From Acidobacteriota bacterium (GTDB lineage: Bacteria > Acidobacteriota > Terriglobia > Terriglobales > Acidobacteriaceae): a DNA stretch of 5,838 bases. Location: contig JAJXYW010000229.1 of assembly GCA_021780415.1 (NCBI GenBank), positions 1 to 5,838 on the forward strand, written 5' to 3'. The notes below the pieces were generated by a model. That model had not been told where the DNA came from and made no database searches. It saw nothing but the letters and a program-made list of their open reading frames with translations. Positions 5,614 to 5,838 of the stretch are shown piece by piece (within the stretch, counting starts at the first letter, position 1; each line of letters starts with the position of its first letter). Position numbers and translations under genes: made by a program.

Positions 5614-5838
5614 GACGGATCAGGAAGCAGGCCCTGGAGGGGAGAGGGCCGACGGCCTCGGGCCGGTGTTGGAGCGGGGGCCCAGGGACGCTTCCTGGTC
5701 CGCACGGCGCTGTGGCGCTGTTGAAGGGGCGTGCGGGGCGAGAAGCGGGCACTTGTGGAGAGTCGTGGGTGGGGGTAGGGTAGGGACAGGCAGGACTCCC
5801 GGGATGCGGCTGTTTCCGCCCCGGGGGCCGCGCGGGGT

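Larger units (their letters stand above)
5126..5838. other. Right flank with small repeats, no supportable gene
   Basis: After the HEPN-like gene there is first mixed-composition DNA and then, from about 5330, strongly G-rich plus-strand DNA. Open frames (5205-5783 on +, 4925-5752 on -) encode Arg/Gly/Pro/Ser-rich low-complexity peptides with no domain I recognise, and the minus one also runs back over the end of the HEPN-like gene. No tRNA, transposase or terminator with a T-run was found. What can be seen are hairpins and degenerate REP-like units, listed separately. Confidence 0.6.

Noticed and set aside
4925..5752. 275-codon minus frame in the right flank
   Set aside because: It overlaps the conserved-looking end of the HEPN-like gene and is low-complexity elsewhere.
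5205..5783. 192-codon plus frame in the right flank
   Set aside because: Arg/Gly/Ser-rich product, no domain, no convincing ribosome site, and it runs through the hairpins and REP-like units.
1..5838. Absence of CTGCAG as proof of PstI-like specificity
   Set aside because: I found no CTGCAG by eye, but only about one would be expected by chance in this length, so absence means little; a genome-wide count would be needed.

Overview
The window is GC-rich bacterial DNA (hand-counted lines of the main gene are about 65% G+C, parts of the left flank much higher). Taxonomy cannot be fixed: the genes belong to widely transferred restriction-modification (RM) and defence families. All supportable genes read on the + strand.

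Layout. Bases 2-358 hold about 17 diverged 21-bp tandem units, followed by C-rich DNA without a convincing gene (359-770). A near-consensus sigma-70-type promoter (771-798) precedes a GTG-started fragment (816-1085). Its first 68 or so residues look like the amino terminus of a large type ISP-like RM protein, and the match then stops. One base after its stop codon begins an 844-residue RM protein (1087-3621), in which an Eco57I-class adenine methyltransferase of the M.PstI/M.BsuBI kind is fused to a BsuBI/PstI-family endonuclease. Twelve bases after that gene's stop, a frameshifted piece resembling the carboxyl terminus of the same type ISP-like family appears (3634-3893). Next is a 383-residue protein of distinctly lower G+C with an R-x4-H motif in an Apea-like HEPN setting (3974-5125). 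The right end (5126-5838) is G-rich, with short inverted and REP-like repeats and no supportable gene.

Interpretation. The simplest reading is turnover in a defence locus: a fused PstI-like RM gene has replaced the middle of an older type ISP-like RM gene, leaving head and tail as bookends in the same orientation. The old gene's promoter and first codons now sit upstream of the newcomer and probably drive it. The methylase-nuclease junction keeps an AGGAGG and an in-frame ATG nine bases later, which would start a free nuclease of 324 residues. The fusion may therefore be recent, or the gene may make both a fused enzyme and a separate endonuclease. The HEPN-type gene is a plausible further defence component, but nothing seen here proves that it works with the RM gene.

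All family assignments come from remembered motifs and family architecture; no search was run.
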